A stretch of 64,000 bases of DNA. It comes from an uncultured Clostridia bacterium. GTDB taxonomy: Bacteria > Bacillota > Clostridia > TANB77 > CAG-465. Numbering within the stretch: position 1 is the first letter of the stretch; each line of letters opens with the position of its first letter. This document shows positions 9,571 through 17,550 of the stretch, piece after piece. The notes beneath the pieces are model-generated. The model was not told where the DNA came from and ran no database searches. It saw only the letters and a program-made list of their open reading frames with translations. Made by a program: the position numbers and the translations under genes. The stretch is taken from positions 45,718 through 109,717 of the forward strand of contig CAKPEI010000005.1 of the NCBI GenBank assembly GCA_934149365.1, in the 5' to 3' direction.

Positions 9571-10095
9571 TTAAATATAGCCATTTAATACTATAAATAT
9601 AGATAATGAAATTGCAACAAAATCTGCTACCAATGCCGCTATTAATGTCCCTCTTATTTTCTTTACCTTTACAGCTCCAAATAATATTGTTATAACGTAA
9701 AATGTAGTTTCTGTACCTCCCATTAATATGGAAGCTATTTTGCCCTGTATAGAGTCTGGTCCATATTCTTTAAATATATCCATTACAATTGAAGTTGAAG
9801 CTCCGCCTGAAACAGGTCTTAATAGTGATAGTGTCACAATTTCTTTTGGAATATTTAATTTTGACAATATACTGCTAAATGGTTTAAATACTATATCCAT
9901 GGCACCTGTTTCTTTAAATAGCGATACTCCTACCATTATTGCTAATATATGTGGAAATATTTTATACATGCACTTTAATCCATCAATTGCACCGCTTGCA
10001 AACAAGCCAAGAACATCTTTTTTCTCAATTACACCTGTAATTATTATTATAAATATCATCATTGGTACAGCCATAATGGAAATATATTCTATCAT
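9571..10095 (-). CDS. spmB: Spore maturation protein B
   Basis: A 174-residue membrane protein of the nucleoside-transporter/gate-like SpmB family, needed for core dehydration and heat resistance of spores in Bacillus. It has four to five hydrophobic segments and the conserved LLRPVSGGAST stretch and MGGTETTFYV. It lies seven bases downstream of spmA in the same operon, the usual pairing. Confidence 0.93.
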   Translation of the reverse strand: MIEYISIMAVPMMIFIIIITGVIEKKDVLGLFASGAIDGLKCMYKIFPHILAIMVGVSLFKETGAMDIVFKPFSSILSKLNIPKEIVTLSLLRPVSGGASTSIVMDIFKEYGPDSIQGKIASILMGGTETTFYVITILFGAVKVKKIRGTLIAALVADFVAISLSIFIVLNGYI

Positions 10096-10102
10096 TTTTT
10101 AC

Positions 10103-10678
10103 CTACTTTATAATTTTATTTAATATTTTTGAGCTAACTATTCCGGCTATTAGTGCTACTACAGTAACTAACCACACATATGGAACTATCTTAACTGGAT
10201 CTTCAGAATTATACATCGTCCTAAGAGCAATAATTCCTGTAGGTATAATCTGTATTGAAGCTGCATTTAAAACTGCAAACATAACCATATTATCATTTGA
10301 TTTTCCTTTATGTTTATTTTCTTTATCAAGTTCTTCCATTGCCTTTATTCCATAAATGGTAGCAGCATTTCCCACTCCTAGCATATCGCAAGTCATATTT
10401 AAGCTAATATTTTCCATAGCCTTTTCATTAACTTCTTGTTTATTGAATAATCTTATAACGCATTTTTTTATGCAATTTGATATTTTTGATATAAGAGATG
10501 TTTTTTCTAAAATGTTGAACATTCCACTCCAAAAACATGTCATACCTAAAAGCTTAATTATATTTTCTGTTGCATTTATACTAGAATTCATTATAATATC
10601 AGAAATATTAACAATACTACCACAAAAAAATGCCACTGTTATAGATATAATTAACATACCTGACCATATCTTAGACAT
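10103..10678 (-). CDS. spmA: Spore maturation protein A
   Basis: A 191-residue membrane protein of the SpmA family, partner of SpmB. The hydrophobic N-terminus, the TCDMLGVGNAATIYGIKAM stretch and NAASIQIIPTG are characteristic. An AGAGGT site lies eight bases before the ATG. It is preceded by the terminator of the XRE gene, so spmAB probably has its own sporulation promoter, which I could not identify with confidence. Confidence 0.93.
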   Translation of the reverse strand: MSKIWSGMLIISITVAFFCGSIVNISDIIMNSSINATENIIKLLGMTCFWSGMFNILEKTSLISKISNCIKKCVIRLFNKQEVNEKAMENISLNMTCDMLGVGNAATIYGIKAMEELDKENKHKGKSNDNMVMFAVLNAASIQIIPTGIIALRTMYNSEDPVKIVPYVWLVTVVALIAGIVSSKILNKIIK

Positions 10679-10724
10679 ACTTTTTACCTCTTATACAAGT
10701 TATGCTAAAGTATGCTAATTATGC

Positions 10725-10749
10725 AAAAAAATTAGCCCTAGCAGCTAAT
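10725..10749 (-). terminator. Terminator of the XRE regulator gene
   Basis: On the minus strand ATTAGC/GCTAAT is followed by seven T. The stem overlaps the stop codon of the 10745-11068 gene. Confidence 0.75.
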
Positions 10750-11068
10750 CTTTATAATCATTTATTATTTTAATTATGTCTATAACCATTGATTTATCTT
10801 TATCTTGCATTTTTCCCATTTCGTTTTTTATTTCTAATTCTAATGCATCGTCTATTGTATTTATAGTATCTGATAGTAAATAATCTATACTAACATTTAA
10901 TACATTTGCTATCCTAACTAACTTTGACAAGGTAACTTTTCTTTCCCCACGTTCTATTTGTCCCACATATGAACTAGTTATTTCCGCCATTTCTGCTAAT
11001 GTTTCTTGAGTATATCTATTACGCATTCTTTCCTTCTTTATTTTTTCTCCTAATTTCATATAATCCAT
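10745..11068 (-). CDS. XRE-family transcriptional regulator
   Basis: A 107-residue DNA-binding protein. The N-terminal 65 residues form a Cro/CI-type helix-turn-helix (YTQETLAEMAEITSSYVGQIERGERKVTLSKLVRIANVL has the conserved Q, SYVGQIERG and LVRIA positions). A short acidic/basic helical tail follows, as in small SinR-like repressors. The ATG has a GGAGG site seven bases upstream. The gene lies upstream of spmAB but is separated from it by a terminator. A short inverted repeat overlaps its own presumed transcription start, suggesting autoregulation (inference). Confidence 0.85.
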   Translation of the reverse strand: MDYMKLGEKIKKERMRNRYTQETLAEMAEITSSYVGQIERGERKVTLSKLVRIANVLNVSIDYLLSDTINTIDDALELEIKNEMGKMQDKDKSMVIDIIKIINDYKD

Positions 11069-11090
11069 TTCTTACCTCCAACGAAGCTAT

Positions 11091-11134
11091 CACTCTATGA
11101 GTGTTTATATATATACTACTATATTTTGTGCCAA
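11091..11134 (-). promoter_or_regulatory. Promoter and possible operator of the XRE gene
   Basis: On the minus strand TTGGCA (11134-11129), 17 bases and TATATA (11111-11106) form a plausible promoter. The inverted repeat CACTC-TAT-GAGTG (11091-11103) falls where transcription would start, a good position for a repressor site. Confidence 0.5.
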
Positions 11135-11280
11135 ATATAAAATGACGATACGTTGTTTTTAAGAAACTGTTAGTTTTATTATGACATTTATCGACAAATT
11201 GCGCGTTTTTCTTTAAGTTTATATTTTAAAATATTTTTATTATACCAACTTATAGTGTTATTTTTTATTTTAATCCAGGC

Positions 11281-11329
11281 AAAAAAATAACAAGTATATA
11301 GTAAAGTAATTTCATCTACTCTATACTTG
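11281..11329 (-). terminator. Terminator of tRNA-Arg(CCT)
   Basis: On the minus strand a 13-base stem with one mismatch (CAAGTATAGAGTA/TACTATATACTTG) is followed by TTATTTTTTT, just downstream of the tRNA. Confidence 0.8.
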
Positions 11330-11336
11330 CTTTTTC

Positions 11337-11412
11337 TGGTGCTCCCGAGACGATTCGAACGTCCGACCAATAGTTTAGGAAACTACTGCTCTATCCCCTG
11401 AGCTACGGAAGC
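11337..11412 (-). tRNA. tRNA-Arg (anticodon CCT)
   Basis: A complete cloverleaf of 76 bases with encoded CCA. The acceptor arms GCTTCCG/CGGGAGC pair, the anticodon loop TTCCTAA gives CCT (reads AGG), and the T arm GGACG-TTCGAAT-CGTCT is standard. It is divergent from tRNA-Arg(ACG). Confidence 0.97.
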
Positions 11413-11420
11413 ATACACAT

Positions 11421-11448
11421 ATTATATATCAATTATTTAAAAAATCAA
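11421..11448 (-). promoter_or_regulatory. Promoter of tRNA-Arg(CCT)
   Basis: On the minus strand TTGATT, 16 bases, TATAAT, the latter ending nine bases before the tRNA 5' end. Confidence 0.75.
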
Positions 11449-11467
11449 TAATTGTTAAAGTGTTTTA

Positions 11468-11496
11468 TTGATTATATATTAATTTTATTGTATAAT
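11468..11496 (+). promoter_or_regulatory. Promoter of tRNA-Arg(ACG)
   Basis: TTGATT (11468), 17 bases, TATAAT (11491), eight bases before the tRNA 5' end. Confidence 0.8.
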
Positions 11497-11504
11497 AGTC
11501 ACAT

Positions 11505-11581
11505 GCACTCATAGCTCAACTGGATAGAGCGTTGGACTACGAATCCAAAGGTTGGGGGTTCGACTCCCTCTGGGTGCACCA
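11505..11581 (+). tRNA. tRNA-Arg (anticodon ACG)
   Basis: A complete 77-base cloverleaf with encoded CCA; acceptor arms GCACTCA/TGGGTGC pair. The anticodon loop CTACGAA gives ACG, whose A34 is the substrate of the TadA deaminase encoded immediately downstream on the opposite strand. Together with CCT it covers most arginine codons. Confidence 0.97.
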
Positions 11582-11615
11582 AAATCAAGCAGGCTTAATG
11601 CTTGATTTTATTTTT
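11582..11615 (+). terminator. Terminator of tRNA-Arg(ACG)
   Basis: AAATCAAGC/GCTTGATTT stem followed by TATTTTT directly after the CCA end. It overlaps the tadA stop codon, so it may work for both converging units. Confidence 0.85.
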
Positions 11616-12054
11616 CCCTTATTTTTCTAAAGAAATTGGTCAATAATTCAGAACACTCCTCTTTTAATATACCACTTTGTATTTCAACTTTATGGTTGCT
11701 CTTTAAATCAAATGCATTAAATACCGTCCCTGCCATCCCATATTTTTCATCACTTGCTCCATATATTATTTTCTTTATTCTTGATTGTATAATGGCTCCC
11801 GAACACATAAGACATGGCTCTAACGTAATGTACAACTCACAATCTTCCAATCTAAAATTATTCATTTTTTTACAAGCTTTATTAATAGCTATTATCTCTG
11901 CATGACATAAACTATTTTTCTTTTGTTCCCTTTTATTATGCCCTCGTGAAATTATTTTTCCATCATGCACTATCACAGCACCAACTGGCACTTCACCTTT
12001 TTCTTCTGCTTTTATAGCTTCTTTTATAGCTTCTCTCATGTATTTTTCTTCCAT
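11608..12054 (-). CDS. tadA: tRNA-specific adenosine deaminase
   Basis: This 148-residue zinc enzyme converts adenosine 34 to inosine in tRNA-Arg(ACG), letting it read CGU, CGC and CGA. The zinc site is seen in CHAEIIAI and EPCLMCSGAI, with the proton-shuttle glutamate in HAE; RIKKIIYGA and KYGMAGTVFNAF are typical of TadA. Its ATG overlaps the cwlD stop (TAATG), so the two are translationally coupled. It converges on the gene of its own substrate tRNA. Confidence 0.95.
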   Translation of the reverse strand: MEEKYMREAIKEAIKAEEKGEVPVGAVIVHDGKIISRGHNKREQKKNSLCHAEIIAINKACKKMNNFRLEDCELYITLEPCLMCSGAIIQSRIKKIIYGASDEKYGMAGTVFNAFDLKSNHKVEIQSGILKEECSELLTNFFRKIREK

Positions 12055-12791
12055 TATTCCTCCATATTATTTAGCTCTTGAAAATATTGCTGTATACCAG
12101 TATATATTCCCCAAGCTAGTTTATTTTGATAACTATCTTCTTTCAAAAGTTGTTCTTCTTTTGGGTTAGATATAAATCCACACTCAACAACAATTCCAGT
12201 AATATCTATATGCTCCATTAAGTATACACCTTTAATAGCCATTGGAATTCTATTGTTCGTTTCATCCATATTTTTACCTATTTGCTCTTGAACTATTGTT
12301 GCAAGCTTTTTACTATTTTCATTCTTTGGTTGATAAAATGTTTGCCAACCACTATACTTACTATCTTGATATTTATTTAAATGTATTGATACATACACAT
12401 CTGCTCCACTATTATCTGTTATATATTCTCTGTTTTTTATATCACTTATTTTTTTATTTCTAATACTAGTACTATCTACTGAATATATTCCGTTTTCATC
12501 ACTTCTTGTAAGAATTACCTTAGCGCCACTTTGTTCAATTAACTTTTGAAGCTTCAACACTATGTTCAAATTAATAGCTTGTTCTGTAGTTCCAGAGAAT
12601 CCTATTGCCCCCTCGTCTGGCAGACCATGCCCTGCATCTAGTACAACTATCCTATTGCTTATTGGAGTTGAATTTACTTCCATTACCTTGTTATTCAATG
12701 CATTCTCATAACTAATCTGACACACAACCAAACTTGTTACTACCATTATAGTTATAAACAAATATCTTTTTAAAGTTATATTTATTTTCAT
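12054..12791 (-). CDS. cwlD: Germination-type N-acetylmuramoyl-L-alanine amidase CwlD
   Basis: A 245-residue amidase_3 enzyme. In spore formers CwlD removes peptide side chains from muramic acid so that muramic-delta-lactam, recognised by germination lytic enzymes, can form in the cortex. An N-terminal signal anchor (about residues 9-27) is followed by the zinc amidase domain: LDAGHG with the first histidine, EQAINLN with the glutamate, VSIHLN with the second histidine, and VECGFISNPKE near the end. The short length without wall-binding repeats favours CwlD over vegetative amidases. It is in an operon with tadA. Confidence 0.9.
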   Translation of the reverse strand: MKINITLKRYLFITIMVVTSLVVCQISYENALNNKVMEVNSTPISNRIVVLDAGHGLPDEGAIGFSGTTEQAINLNIVLKLQKLIEQSGAKVILTRSDENGIYSVDSTSIRNKKISDIKNREYITDNSGADVYVSIHLNKYQDSKYSGWQTFYQPKNENSKKLATIVQEQIGKNMDETNNRIPMAIKGVYLMEHIDITGIVVECGFISNPKEEQLLKEDSYQNKLAWGIYTGIQQYFQELNNMEE

Positions 12792-12954
12792 AATATCACC
12801 TTATACATCATATGAACAAGGTAAATATTTAATTAATAAATATTGATATTATACAACATAAATTTCAAATGCACAAATTTTATAATATGTATTGAAAATT
12901 ATCAAAAAACATGATAAAAGTTAACTGTACTATTTTATATCAGTTTACATAAAT

Positions 12955-12983
12955 TTGACTTTGGCGTTAATATATGATATAGT
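12955..12983 (+). promoter_or_regulatory. Promoter of the 13019 gene
   Basis: TTGACT (12955), 17 bases, TATAGT (12978), about 30 bases before the start codon. Confidence 0.75.
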
Positions 12984-13018
12984 ATTAATAGTTATTATTT
13001 TGAAGGGAGTACATTAAT

Positions 13019-13279
13019 ATGACACAGGAAGAATATAAAAAGGTTATTATCCCTTTTTTCGAAAACATTAAATCTTTTCTTAAAAGCTCCAATTTGAATT
13101 CTTTTCAAAAAGGAGAAAGGTTATTTGTTGAAAACACATTATTAAAACTGATTGAAAACGAAACAGAACCTGTGAAATTGTATGAAATATTATCACATAC
13201 AACAAAAAAAGAAAAAGAAATATGCGCTAAATACGACATATCTATTGATGTTGTAAAAGCTCTTTTAGAAAAAGAATAA
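13019..13279 (+). CDS. Hypothetical 86-residue protein
   Basis: I do not recognise this protein. It is 86 residues, charged and predicted helical, with no signal peptide or membrane segment; lysine and glutamate are frequent. It has its own promoter, a GAAGGGAG site before the ATG and a terminator, so it is a real single-gene unit. It is one of few plus-strand genes on the left side of the origin. The last part, IDVVKALLEKE after a KKEKEICAKY stretch, could be a small helical bundle; no function can be inferred. Confidence 0.75.
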   Translation: MTQEEYKKVIIPFFENIKSFLKSSNLNSFQKGERLFVENTLLKLIENETEPVKLYEILSHTTKKEKEICAKYDISIDVVKALLEKE

Positions 13280-13305
13280 ACAGCTAAACACTGTTTATTC
13301 TTTTT
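13270..13305. terminator. Bidirectional terminator between converging genes
   Basis: A 14-base inverted repeat (AAAGAATAAACAG/CTGTTTATTCTTT) flanked by A and T runs lies between the stops at 13279 and 13295 and overlaps the end of both genes. Confidence 0.9.
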
Positions 13306-14542
13306 CTATATATTCTCTTTTTATATTCTTGCCTTTACTATCTTTTTCATCTTCATAATGAATTTCCTTTTTATTAACACCCTTTTTTAAATCCGCTAAA
13401 AACTTATTCATTTTTTCCTCTTTGTTATCTTCACTGCTGTTAAGTATTTCATCCACATCTTTAACTTTATATGATATTTTCCCTTGATCATCGTATGATA
13501 CTCCTATACTGTTAGGATCTTTTTCAAGTATATCAATAAGAGTTCCAACCAAATCAGGATCAAACTGAGTACCAGCATTTTCATTTAATTGAGAGATTAG
13601 ATCTTCTTTGGTTCTACCTGCCTGATAGCTTCTTCCAAACATAGCTTGGGCTGCATCTGCAATAGAGACAATTCTAGATAATTTGTCTATTTGGTTTCCC
13701 TTAAGGCCTCTTGGATAGCCTCTTCCATCATATCTTTCATGATGTTCTGCTGCAATAGTCTTAGCCCTCTCATACTCACCTAAATTATACTTTGAAAGTT
13801 CAATTTCGCCAAATACAACATGAGATTTCATTTCTCCAAATTCTTGGTCAGTAAGTTTAGCTGGCTTTTTTAATACACTATCAGAAACATCTTCTTTACC
13901 TATATCATGTAATAAAGCTCCTACTTTTAATATGTCCCTTTCTTCATCAGGGAGTCCTAATTCAATAGCCATTTCATCAGCTATCAGAGATACTGACTTT
14001 ATATGATTTGCCGTATATTGATCTTTTTCATTTTCCATTCTATTTACTATGTTTTTAGTCAAATCAAATATCTCGGCATCCTTTATTTTCAGTTGTTGCT
14101 TATTTTTTAAACAGTCATTTCTAGCGCCTTGCAAATTTTGTACTAATAGTTTAGAATCTGTATTTATATCATAATGAATTAAGCTACTAGAAAAATCGTT
14201 TATTAGCATATTTCCTACTTCAATAGATTTATTTTTACTTTGCTCATCTTTAGAATCGAACACATTTATCATTTTTGTATTTTTACCTTCTGATATATCT
14301 TTTGAAAGAATCCTTTTTATCGTTTCTCTGTTTTCTTTACTTCCTATGTATTCAGATGAAAACACAAAACAATCTATGCCACTCATGTCGATAAATTTTT
14401 CAAGTGTCTTTTGACTCATGTTATCTATATTAACCAGAACAACATCCTTATTTGCGCCATAAGCTTCACTTAACATGTCACCTACTTTATCTTTATTTCT
14501 GTTTTGCACATTAAAGCTAGTAGCTATTACAAACTTTTCCAC
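13295..14542 (-). CDS. HD-GYP domain protein, putative cyclic-di-GMP phosphodiesterase
   Basis: A 415-residue cytoplasmic protein. The middle holds an HD-GYP domain: HIKSV, LLHDIGKED (HD pair), HVVFGE, and HHERYDGRGYPRGLKG, which is the GYP signature, followed by ADAAQAMFGRSYQ and AGTQFDPDLV. Proteins of this type hydrolyse cyclic di-GMP. The first 160 residues are not a canonical receiver domain and I cannot assign them. A charged tail rich in Lys/Asp follows. The start is GTG with AGGGGGA four bases upstream. It is the last gene of a three-gene operon after a YlbF-like and a zinc-peptidase-like gene. Confidence 0.85.
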   Translation of the reverse strand: MEKFVIATSFNVQNRNKDKVGDMLSEAYGANKDVVLVNIDNMSQKTLEKFIDMSGIDCFVFSSEYIGSKENRETIKRILSKDISEGKNTKMINVFDSKDEQSKNKSIEVGNMLINDFSSSLIHYDINTDSKLLVQNLQGARNDCLKNKQQLKIKDAEIFDLTKNIVNRMENEKDQYTANHIKSVSLIADEMAIELGLPDEERDILKVGALLHDIGKEDVSDSVLKKPAKLTDQEFGEMKSHVVFGEIELSKYNLGEYERAKTIAAEHHERYDGRGYPRGLKGNQIDKLSRIVSIADAAQAMFGRSYQAGRTKEDLISQLNENAGTQFDPDLVGTLIDILEKDPNSIGVSYDDQGKISYKVKDVDEILNSSEDNKEEKMNKFLADLKKGVNKKEIHYEDEKDSKGKNIKREYIEKE

Positions 14543-14566
14543 ATTATCCCCCTTATATATTATTGC

Positions 14567-15151
14567 CTATACTATTCCCACAATTATCATTAATCTTATA
14601 ATTTTAAATAAAAATAGCCACAGTATAAAAACCGGCAATGTTTTCATTATTTCCTTTTTATAATATTTCTGCAAATTTTGAGTTTTTACTTTATCTACAT
14701 TGTTCTTAAATAAATATCTTGTTACTATTTTTACAGAGTTTATAACTGCATCCAATTCCAAAAAGAGTCTGATAAAAATAGAGCAAATAGCAATTAAAAA
14801 GTACAAAAAAGCCACATACTTCAAGTTTACCTTAAACATCACTTTCATAACTAACAACGCTACAAAAAGCACAATTTCTAAATTTGACAAGATAAAATTA
14901 AGCATTTGAACTACTCTATTTTGAATTGAATGTCTACATTCATGTGCCATTACAAGTAATTTAGATCTTTCTGACTTTTCTTTATCTTTACTCTTTTTTT
15001 CATTACCCGAAATATATATTGTATTGTTTAAAAATACGTAAAGACTACTTTTTTCATCTGAATTAACTTCCACTTTCACATCTTTGTTATCAATTAATTC
15101 TAAAATCTCTTTGCATATTTCCTGTGGCTTCTTTGACAATATATTTTCCAT
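14567..15151 (-). CDS. Membrane zinc-metallopeptidase-like protein (YugP-related)
   Basis: A 194-residue protein with HECRHSIQ near residues 70-77, which is an HExxH zinc motif, then two or three hydrophobic segments (about 88-108 and 112-128, and one at the C-terminus). ELDAVINS after the second segment resembles the third zinc ligand region of the YugP-type neutral zinc metallopeptidases. It is shorter than YugP and has Arg in place of the usual Gly in HEVGHAIQ, so activity is uncertain. It lies between the YlbF-like and HD-GYP genes with a GGAGAA site before the ATG. Confidence 0.6.
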   Translation of the reverse strand: MENILSKKPQEICKEILELIDNKDVKVEVNSDEKSSLYVFLNNTIYISGNEKKSKDKEKSERSKLLVMAHECRHSIQNRVVQMLNFILSNLEIVLFVALLVMKVMFKVNLKYVAFLYFLIAICSIFIRLFLELDAVINSVKIVTRYLFKNNVDKVKTQNLQKYYKKEIMKTLPVFILWLFLFKIIRLMIIVGIV

Positions 15152-15164
15152 TAATTATTCTCCA

Positions 15165-15506
15165 TTATTCAAATTCTACTATTTCTTTTATTCCTTCACC
15201 AATAATTTTCTGCATATCTGCAAGTAATACATTTAGTCTTATTTCTGCTTCTAAAAAGCTTCTTGCCTTATCACTTTGAATAAGAAGTGAATATGTATTT
15301 TCCAATTCTTTTTGCATAGTCTCATTTATTTTCCCACTGTTAATATATTCTGTTTGAAGTTTCATTTGTTTTTCTTTAAATTCTTTAAGCATATCAGCCG
15401 TTTTATTTTCTTTCTTTATTTCCTTTTTTAATTCAATATAATTTTTGTATTCCTCAGTTTCTTTAAAGCATCTTACTAATTCATAAACTTTATCATAAAA
15501 ATTCAT
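15165..15506 (-). CDS. YlbF-family protein
   Basis: A 113-residue helical protein of the YlbF/YmcA family. In Bacillus subtilis such proteins form an iron-sulfur-containing complex that affects RNase Y, competence and sporulation. Length, heptad-like Lys/Glu-rich helices (IKKENKTADMLKEFKEKQMKLQTEY) and the terminal LLADMQKIIGEGIKEIVEF fit the family. Two in-frame ATGs exist; the one at 15506 lies eight bases after AGGAG and is preferred to that at 15512, which is two bases away. First gene of the operon with the zinc-peptidase-like and HD-GYP genes. Confidence 0.75.
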   Translation of the reverse strand: MNFYDKVYELVRCFKETEEYKNYIELKKEIKKENKTADMLKEFKEKQMKLQTEYINSGKINETMQKELENTYSLLIQSDKARSFLEAEIRLNVLLADMQKIIGEGIKEIVEFE

Positions 15507-15530
15507 TTTCATCTCTCCTATCTTTTTACA

Positions 15531-15559
15531 ATTATATACTACATTTGTTTTAAAAACAA
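15531..15559 (-). promoter_or_regulatory. Promoter of the YlbF / HD-GYP operon
   Basis: On the minus strand TTGTTT (15559-15554), 17 bases and TATAAT (15536-15531), just downstream of the preceding terminator. Confidence 0.6.
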
Positions 15560-15561
15560 TA

Positions 15562-15585
15562 AAAGCCAGTAAACAAACTGACTTT
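15562..15585 (-). terminator. Terminator of the Tad/VirB4-like operon
   Basis: On the minus strand AAAGTCAGT/ACTGGCTTT (one G-T pair) with a six-base loop and following TTATTGTTTTT. It closes the operon that ends with the CapA-like gene. Confidence 0.75.
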
Positions 15586-15596
15586 TTATATTTCCT

Positions 15597-16781
15597 CTAT
15601 TTTATATTATCTTTTATTTGTTTAAGATAATTATACTCTGCCAAGCTAAGTACTGCTTCGTTTCCACTATCATACTCATTTATTACTTTGTCTAATTCTA
15701 CAATTTTATATTTTGTTTTAATATCATTAGAAAGTGCCACCAAGGTTTTATCATCATTCACATTAATTCTAACTTCATTTCCTTTTTTACCTGTTTCTTT
15801 TTCTATTGTTATACCTAGTACTTTAGACACATCAGAATTTTCAGATGTTTGTTTCCCAATAACATCACCAAGTGAATATTTTATGTATGTGGTCTTAATA
15901 TTTTTCCCTTCTTTTACTTCTTTTTCAGATAGTTTTTGCTCTACATTATCATTTGATATTACAATATCTGCCCCTAAATTAATGATATTTTCTAGCAGTT
16001 TAGTTTTTTCTGCCTCAACATTTTTTTCGCCACTTCTTTTAGTATCTACAAACACAATTATACAATCAACTTTGCGACTATTTATTTCTTTAATATCATT
16101 TTCAAACTTCTTACTTGTATATTTACTAATACCATTATCACTTGAATAATCTTCTCCAACATAACCTAGTATCGCTACTTTAATTCCATTTTTGTCTAAT
16201 ATGTAATATGATTCTTTTTCGGTACTTCCTACCGTTTTAATTTCATTTGAATTCACACTACTTACCGTTTGTTTCAAATTATCTGAGCTTAGTTTCCCTA
16301 ATTCTTTTGTAGACGTTACCAGTAAATCGATATTTATATCTTTTAATGTACTTGATAAATTGCTATTTGCCTTTCCTTTTGAAAAAGTATTATTTCCCTG
16401 AGCTATACCTGTATTTAAACTTGCTATAGTAAAATCATAATCTTTAAAAGATATATTTTCGAATATATCTCCATAATTTCCTTTTCCATTTTGAATATAT
16501 TCATTTGTTACTTCCTCATCTATTATAATATTACCTGCAACACCTATTTTCAACGTTTGTTTTTCTGTAACCGTTTCTGTTTTGTGAACAGCACCAGCTA
16601 TCCATTTATATACTGTCATCTGACCTTCAGTAACTGATTTTCCTGTTGTATATCTTAATAAAACATAAACTTGATAATATACAAATACACTAAGCAATAT
16701 CGATATAAGTAGCACTACTTTCCATTTGTTTTTAGGCTTTTGAATTTGCCCTCCATTTCTTCTTACATCTCTTTTATCCAT
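15597..16781 (-). CDS. Membrane-anchored CapA-like (PGA_cap) protein, probably catalytically degenerate
   Basis: A 394-residue protein with a basic N-terminus, one membrane segment (about residues 22-43) and an extracellular domain resembling the CapA/PgsA family, a metallophosphatase-like fold linked to poly-gamma-glutamate. Matching stretches are VAGNIIIDEE, DYDFTIASLNTGIA, ILDKNGIKVAILGYVG and GADIVISNDN. Residues that usually bind metal are replaced: the family GD in the first motif is GN here and the HHPH-type motif reads NDNV. It may thus be a binding or structural protein. It has AGAGGTGG before the ATG and is the last gene of the Tad/VirB4-like operon. Confidence 0.65.
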   Translation of the reverse strand: MDKRDVRRNGGQIQKPKNKWKVVLLISILLSVFVYYQVYVLLRYTTGKSVTEGQMTVYKWIAGAVHKTETVTEKQTLKIGVAGNIIIDEEVTNEYIQNGKGNYGDIFENISFKDYDFTIASLNTGIAQGNNTFSKGKANSNLSSTLKDINIDLLVTSTKELGKLSSDNLKQTVSSVNSNEIKTVGSTEKESYYILDKNGIKVAILGYVGEDYSSDNGISKYTSKKFENDIKEINSRKVDCIIVFVDTKRSGEKNVEAEKTKLLENIINLGADIVISNDNVEQKLSEKEVKEGKNIKTTYIKYSLGDVIGKQTSENSDVSKVLGITIEKETGKKGNEVRINVNDDKTLVALSNDIKTKYKIVELDKVINEYDSGNEAVLSLAEYNYLKQIKDNIK

Positions 16782-16808
16782 TTGCCACCTCTATTTTTAT
16801 ACATTATA

Positions 16809-17549
16809 CTACATTATATTACATAGTTTCAACTGCTCATTTGTTAACTTTTCTTTTCTTACATTAACCAGTTTACATATATTGTGTATATTATTTGCCT
16901 CCCTTATACATTCATTATCTTTTTTCACATTTTTTATTTTTTCATTTATTTCCTTAGATAATTCATCCATTTTTTCAAGGTTGAATTCTGAGTATGCTTC
17001 TTTAAAACTAGTACACTTATCTAAAAAATCAGCTTTTATACTATCTAATTTACTAGCCTCTTTTGATAATCTTTCAGTAAATGCTTTAGAGAAAGGTATA
17101 TTTTTAACTTGATTAAAAAAATCATAAATATAATCACCGACAATATTATTTTTTAAGTATTTTTTGGCTACAATATCTATTCCGGCCTTAATTCCTTCAG
17201 GTAATCCACCTTTTATTGCAGCATTACACATTATTTTAAAGTTTTTCAAAGATTCCTTGTCTAATCCTAATATCTCTAGTCCTTCTCTTATAGAGCTATG
17301 GACAGCTGTCTTAAGTATAAATTTAAAATCCTTTGTTTTAAATGCATCTTTCACGTCTAATAGAACATCCTTAAAAGCGTCTGGTATTGGCATGGATTTT
17401 ATTGTATATTTTACCATTTTATCAAACGTGCTACCAACAAATTTGTTAAACTGTTCCTTCATACTATCTATATCTTTTTCAAAAACTAGCTCTTTATTTA
17501 TATCTCTAATTGTATTAAATATTTTATCATTTTCTAAAACTATTTGCAT
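16809..17549 (-). CDS. Hypothetical protein of the Tad/VirB4-like operon
   Basis: A 246-residue protein that I do not recognise. It has no clear signal peptide or membrane segment; it is helical and charged, with an amphipathic central part (AAIKGGLPEGIKAGIDIVAKKYL) and a Lys/Glu-rich, coiled-coil-like C-terminal third. The start at 17549 is fixed by GGAGGAG four bases upstream and lies one base after the TadC-like stop; a longer frame from 17591 has no such site. Its place between the TadC-like and CapA-like genes suggests a part of the same machine (inference). Confidence 0.7.
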   Translation of the reverse strand: MQIVLENDKIFNTIRDINKELVFEKDIDSMKEQFNKFVGSTFDKMVKYTIKSMPIPDAFKDVLLDVKDAFKTKDFKFILKTAVHSSIREGLEILGLDKESLKNFKIMCNAAIKGGLPEGIKAGIDIVAKKYLKNNIVGDYIYDFFNQVKNIPFSKAFTERLSKEASKLDSIKADFLDKCTSFKEAYSEFNLEKMDELSKEINEKIKNVKKDNECIREANNIHNICKLVNVRKEKLTNEQLKLCNIM

Positions 17550-17550
17550 A

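Noticed and set aside
11188..11370. A 60-codon minus-strand frame
   Set aside because: It overlaps tRNA-Arg(CCT) and its terminator, lacks a Shine-Dalgarno, and its sequence looks random.
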